A stretch of DNA of 8,001 nt from Pseudomonadota bacterium (GTDB taxonomy: Bacteria > Pseudomonadota > Alphaproteobacteria > Rhizobiales > Rhizobiaceae). The notes below the pieces were generated by a model. It was not told the DNA's origin. It searched no databases and saw only the letters and a list, made by a program, of their open reading frames with translations. Below are positions 4,996 through 8,001 of this stretch, in pieces. The position numbers and the translations under genes were made by a program. The stretch is from contig JAEWOP010000181.1 of the NCBI GenBank assembly GCA_023399635.1, forward strand, positions 1 through 8,001. The letters run 5' to 3'. The number at the start of each line of letters is the position of its first letter. The stretch's first letter is position 1.

Positions 4996-6051
4996 TTGAA
5001 CGGAAACGAACTGGTTTCTTCACCCGCACGTCAACCAAGAACTGCTGCGACCGACGCCAACCACTTCGTCCTCACGTTTGAGAACAACAGGTTCGCTAGC
5101 GAGCTTTTCGGACAGTTTGACCAACATCTGAAGCTGATCGAACAGCGGCTTCACGTCGATGCGCGCGCGCGAGGCAATTCGGTCACGATCTCCGGAGACG
5201 TAACGGCGACCAACCAGGCGCGCCGGGCGCTCGATTTTCTCTACGACCGCCTGCAGAAGGGCGGCGGAGTGGAGACCTCCGATGTGGAAGGTGCCATCCG
5301 TATGGCCGTGGCCGCTGACGATCAGTTGCAGTTGCCGACCATGGAGCGCAAGGCGAAGCTGAGCATGGCGCAGATCTCGACGCGCAAGAAGACCATTGCT
5401 GCTCGCACCCCGACCCAGGATGCTTACATGCGCGCCCTGGAGCGATCGGAGCTGGTCTTCGGCGTTGGTCCCGCCGGTACCGGCAAGACGTATCTTGCCG
5501 TGGCGCATGCTGCCCAGCTTCTTGAGCGAGGTGCCGTGGATAAGATCATTCTCTCTCGTCCGGCTGTCGAGGCGGGCGAGCGTTTGGGTTTTCTTCCGGG
5601 CGATATGAAGGAGAAGGTCGATCCGTATCTTCGGCCGCTCTATGACGCCCTTTACGACATGATCCCTGGCGACAAGGTGGAGCGGGCAATCACGGCGGGT
5701 GTCATCGAAATCGCACCGCTTGCTTTCATGCGAGGACGGACACTGTCCAACGCTGCGGTTATTCTGGATGAGGCGCAGAACACGACGTCCATGCAGATGA
5801 AGATGTTTCTGACACGCCTTGGTGAGAACGCTCGCATGATCGTCACCGGCGATCCGAGCCAGGTCGATCTTCCGCGCGGGGTCAAGTCCGGTCTGGTCGA
5901 GGCGCTTCATATCTTGAAAGATGTGGAGGGCCTTTCTGTGGTCCGTTTCAAGGATGTCGATGTTGTTCGCCACCCGCTGGTTGGTCGCATCGTCAAGGCC
6001 TATGACGCGCAGTATGAGGTACATGAGGAAAGTGGGGAAGCTGATCGCTAG
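4996..6051 (+). CDS. phoH: PhoH-like P-loop ATPase (PhoH/YbeZ family)
   Basis: PhoH/YbeZ proteins are cytoplasmic P-loop ATPases that travel with YbeY and are thought to act in RNA handling or ribosome maturation; the exact reaction is unsettled. The 351-residue protein starts with a conserved domain (about 22-115; HFVLTFENNRFASELFG, then a KH-like stretch), followed by the ATPase core. That core has Walker A GPAGTGKT at 158-165, the family stretch LSRPAVEAGERLGFLPGD at 186-203, Walker B ILDEAQN at 256-262, and the helicase-like GDPSQVDLP at 285-293. The TTG at 4996 with GAGGAG upstream is the start; it yields a typical length. The gene ends in TAG 6049-6051 and ybeY follows 15 bases later in the same frame with no other stop between. 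The name PhoH reflects phosphate-starvation control in E. coli; no PHO box is visible here. Confidence 0.97.
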   Translation: MNGNELVSSPARQPRTAATDANHFVLTFENNRFASELFGQFDQHLKLIEQRLHVDARARGNSVTISGDVTATNQARRALDFLYDRLQKGGGVETSDVEGAIRMAVAADDQLQLPTMERKAKLSMAQISTRKKTIAARTPTQDAYMRALERSELVFGVGPAGTGKTYLAVAHAAQLLERGAVDKIILSRPAVEAGERLGFLPGDMKEKVDPYLRPLYDALYDMIPGDKVERAITAGVIEIAPLAFMRGRTLSNAAVILDEAQNTTSMQMKMFLTRLGENARMIVTGDPSQVDLPRGVKSGLVEALHILKDVEGLSVVRFKDVDVVRHPLVGRIVKAYDAQYEVHEESGEADR

Positions 6052-6066
6052 TGCGGTCGCGCCGTC

Positions 6067-6576
6067 ATGTCACAACTAGACATTCAGATCAGCGTCGAAG
6101 ACGAAGCCTGGCCGGCAGACGAGAAGCTTCAGGCTCTCGCAGAGCAGGTTTTTTCCGCGGCCGCCGCTTACCTTCAAACGGCGGAGGGACAACCTTTTCC
6201 GCAACAACCCATCGACCTCTCTATCGTCTTCAAAAATCACGACTCCATCCGCGAGATCAACGCAGAATGGCGCGGCAAGGACATGCCGACAAACGTGTTG
6301 TCCTTCCCTGCTTTTCCGGTCCAACCGGGTGGTATGCCTGGGCCCATGTTGGGTGACATCGTTGTTGCGCGTGAGACGGTGGAACGCGAGGCGGCCGTAC
6401 TGGAGAAAGATGTTGAGGTCCATCTGACCCATCTTTTGGTGCATGGTTTTCTGCACCTGTTCGGCTACGACCATATCAAAACCGACGAGGCCGAGCGCAT
6501 GGAAGCGCTGGAGACTCGCATTTTGGCCACGCTTGGCCTATCTGATCCCTATGCGGGGCAAGACCCGATCACTTAG
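6067..6576 (+). CDS. ybeY: Endoribonuclease YbeY (rRNA maturation factor)
   Basis: YbeY is a zinc metalloprotein needed for 16S rRNA 3'-end maturation and ribosome quality control; in Sinorhizobium it also influences small-RNA regulation. The 169-residue protein carries the full signature HGFLHLFGYDH at 126-136, whose His126, His130 and His136 bind zinc. The conserved Arg69 lies in EWRGKDMPTNVLSFP (67-81), and LGDIVVA is at 95-101. The length is normal for the alphaproteobacterial form. No convincing Shine-Dalgarno precedes the ATG at 6067, so translation probably depends on ribosomes finishing phoH 15 bases upstream. The TAG stop (6574-6576) is 9 bases before corC, again in the same frame. 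The phoH-ybeY-corC-lnt order is widespread in proteobacteria and supports each call. Confidence 0.97.
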   Translation: MSQLDIQISVEDEAWPADEKLQALAEQVFSAAAAYLQTAEGQPFPQQPIDLSIVFKNHDSIREINAEWRGKDMPTNVLSFPAFPVQPGGMPGPMLGDIVVARETVEREAAVLEKDVEVHLTHLLVHGFLHLFGYDHIKTDEAERMEALETRILATLGLSDPYAGQDPIT

Positions 6577-6585
6577 CTTGGAACG

Positions 6586-7764
6586 ATGAACGACAATTCG
6601 ACGATTGTTGCCCGAGAGGGCACGGAAAGTTCGGACACCTCTTCTGAAGAAGGCAGTAGTCCCCAACGACCGGACAATGTCTCGCGAGGCAGCTCCTCCT
6701 TCTGGTCACGTGCAGTGAGGCTTCTGAGGCCGGCGCAAGGCGAGCGCCTGCGGGAGGATCTGGCTGATGCGCTGATGACCGACACGAATGTCAGCAGCGC
6801 GTTTTCGCCCGAAGAGCGGGCCATGCTGCACAACATCCTTCGGTTTCGCGAGGTCCGTGTTGAGGACATCATGGTGCCGCGCGCGGACATCGAAGCCGTC
6901 GACATGACGATGACACTCGGCGACCTGATGATCCACTTCGAGGAAACCGGCCGCTCGCGCATGCCGGTCTATTGCGACACGCTCGACGATCCGCGTGGGT
7001 TTGTCCACATCAGGGACCTCCTGTCTTACCTTGCCAAGCAGGCGCGCAACAAACGCCGGCCACGGCCGAGAGCGGCAGCGCCTTCGCAACCGATGCCGCT
7101 CGTCAGCGAAAAGGTGGAAAAGCCCGCCCGCGTACCGAAGGCTGCATTCGACCTTGCGCGGGTGGATCTGACGAAATCTGTTTCCGACGCTGGCCTCATT
7201 CGAAAAATCCTCTTCGTGCCGCCCTCGATGCTTGCCTCCGATCTGCTTCAGAGCATGCAGGCGGCACGCACTCAGATGGCGCTCGTCATCGACGAGTACG
7301 GCGGCACTGACGGTCTGGTCTCTCATGAGGACATCGTTGAGATGGTGATCGGCGATGTTGAGGACGAGCACGACGACGAAGAGGTTAGATTTTCTCGCGC
7401 GGGAGAAGACATTTTCATTGCCGATGCCCGTGTGGAACTGGAGGAGATTTCGGAAGCCATCGGCCCTGATTTCGACATCCGCGACCGCATGGAGGACGTG
7501 GATACCCTAGGCGGTCTGATCTTCTCCGCACTCGGCCGGATCCCGGTTCGGGGCGAGGTTGTCCAGGCACTTCCGGGGTTTGAATTTCATATTCTGGAGG
7601 CAGACCCGCGGCGAATCAAACGTGTCCGCGTTGTGCGCAAACGGACGCTTGCCCGTCGGCGCCAAATCAAGGGGGAGGCAGAAAGCGGGTTTGGCGAAGT
7701 CAACCATCCCCCCCAAAACGCTTCCATTGCGGAAGCCGTCGGTTCAAGCGAACAGCCGCATTGA
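6586..7764 (+). CDS. corC: CBS-pair / CorC_HlyC domain protein (CorC/TlyC family)
   Basis: This soluble 392-residue protein is of the CorC type, linked in enterobacteria to Mg2+/Co2+ efflux together with CorA; the rhizobial role is not established, and such genes are often annotated tlyC (haemolysin-like) without proof of haemolysis. Order of parts: a Ser/Glu-rich, probably disordered N-terminus (1-38); a short helical region; CBS 1 after VEDIMVPRADI (92-102); a basic, Pro/Ala-rich linker (about 151-200); CBS 2 ending in DEYGGTDGLVS (236-246) and the acidic GDVEDEHDDEE; the CorC_HlyC domain (about 265-350, with DTLGGLIF and IPVRGE); and a basic tail. There is no N-terminal DUF21 membrane domain, which separates it from CorB/YhdP-like relatives. 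The ATG 6586 has GGAA at 6580-6583, close to the start. The TGA is 95 bases before lnt. Confidence 0.94.
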   Translation: MNDNSTIVAREGTESSDTSSEEGSSPQRPDNVSRGSSSFWSRAVRLLRPAQGERLREDLADALMTDTNVSSAFSPEERAMLHNILRFREVRVEDIMVPRADIEAVDMTMTLGDLMIHFEETGRSRMPVYCDTLDDPRGFVHIRDLLSYLAKQARNKRRPRPRAAAPSQPMPLVSEKVEKPARVPKAAFDLARVDLTKSVSDAGLIRKILFVPPSMLASDLLQSMQAARTQMALVIDEYGGTDGLVSHEDIVEMVIGDVEDEHDDEEVRFSRAGEDIFIADARVELEEISEAIGPDFDIRDRMEDVDTLGGLIFSALGRIPVRGEVVQALPGFEFHILEADPRRIKRVRVVRKRTLARRRQIKGEAESGFGEVNHPPQNASIAEAVGSSEQPH

Positions 7765-7843
7765 TTACCCGCATCATCTTTTGCGTTTGCTTGCGGACAG
7801 ATACGCCGGTTTTTGGAACACTGCGGGCCTGATTCGGGCGGGC

Positions 7844-7849
7844 GAGGGG
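7844..7849 (+). promoter_or_regulatory. Ribosome binding site of lnt
   Basis: GAGGGG lies 10 bases before the ATG at 7860 and is the only good Shine-Dalgarno in the corC-lnt gap. An in-frame TTG at 7854 would be only 4 bases away from it, so ATG 7860 is favoured. Confidence 0.5.
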
Positions 7850-7859
7850 AAGCTTGCGT

Positions 7860-8001
7860 ATGGAGCGGCTGGCAGGCAGGATAATGCTTCTCTGGGGCGT
7901 GCGCCGTATGGCGCTCGCTATCGCCGTCGGAGCAGTCGGAGCTTTGGCACTCCAGCCGTTCAACGTGCTTGCCACCCTGTTCCTGTCCTTCACGATCCTC
8001 G
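7860..8001 (+). CDS. lnt: Apolipoprotein N-acyltransferase Lnt, 5' part only
   Basis: Only the first 47 codons are present; the gene runs off the right edge. Lnt adds the third acyl chain to the N-terminal cysteine of lipoproteins at the periplasmic face of the inner membrane. The visible protein starts MERLAGRIMLLWGVRRM, as rhizobial Lnt proteins do, followed by a hydrophobic segment (about 18-31), the characteristic LQPFNV (31-36) that corresponds to the family's PP(F/Y) turn, and the start of a second membrane helix. None of the nitrilase-domain catalytic residues is in view. The identification rests on this N-terminus plus position just after corC, the usual place for lnt in proteobacteria. 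The 95-base gap before it shows no convincing promoter, so it may be read from upstream. Confidence 0.85.
   Translation, partial: MERLAGRIMLLWGVRRMALAIAVGAVGALALQPFNVLATLFLSFTIL

Noticed and set aside
5020..6024. Long open frame of 334 codons on the - strand opposite phoH
   Set aside because: It mirrors a strongly conserved gene in GC-rich DNA, where antisense frames often stay open by codon bias; the product (rich in His/Arg/Leu) shows no recognisable motif and there is no clear promoter or ribosome binding site.
7769..7796. Weak inverted repeat CCGCA / TGCGG after corC as a terminator
   Set aside because: The stem is only 5 bp with an 18-base loop and no following T-run; the TTTTT at 7810-7814 is not preceded by a stable stem.
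1..8001. Mobile elements, CRISPR arrays, toxin-antitoxin or defence genes, tRNA/rRNA genes
   Set aside because: Looked for along both strands; no terminal repeats, spaced direct repeats, transposase motifs or RNA-gene signatures were seen. The content is conserved chromosomal housekeeping.

Overview
The window looks like chromosomal core DNA of an alphaproteobacterium of the Rhizobiaceae (Rhizobium / Agrobacterium / Ensifer group). This rests on the GC-rich coding style, the gene order, a cysteine-poor Fur-family protein of the rhizobial Mur type, and a good match to the iron control element bound by the rhizobial regulator Irr. I see no mobile element, CRISPR array, rRNA, tRNA or obviously foreign segment. 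Every complete gene is on the + strand.

Layout: the 3' end of a universal stress protein gene (1-404); a 110-base regulatory gap holding a candidate promoter, an Irr-type box over the likely transcription start and a separate perfect inverted repeat beside the ribosome binding site; then a tight run of nine genes, 515-7764: NifU-like Fe-S scaffold, tsaB, rimI, mur, a PlsC/OlsA-type acyltransferase, miaB, phoH, ybeY and corC. Gaps between these nine range from a 4-base overlap to 39 bases, with no visible terminator. After a 95-base gap, the first 47 codons of lnt run off the window at 7860-8001. No gene-free stretch exceeds 300 bases.

How the genes fit together: TsaB (t6A37) and MiaB (ms2i6A37) modify the same tRNA position, RimI acetylates a ribosomal protein, YbeY matures rRNA, and PhoH is the P-loop ATPase that usually accompanies YbeY. 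The NifU-like protein can supply Fe-S clusters, and MiaB is a two-cluster Fe-S enzyme. Mur is the manganese-responsive repressor. The acyltransferase, CorC and Lnt act on the envelope.

I do not see an undescribed system such as a defence island. The most interesting signal is regulatory: a strong Irr-like site heads a run that also contains Mur and MiaB. If the run is one transcript, iron status would reach manganese control and tRNA thiomethylation. Other points worth a look are the repeat next to the NifU start, four gene junctions that share a frame and are separated only by one stop codon, a degenerate ATP motif in the stress protein, and a basic linker splitting the CBS pair of CorC.
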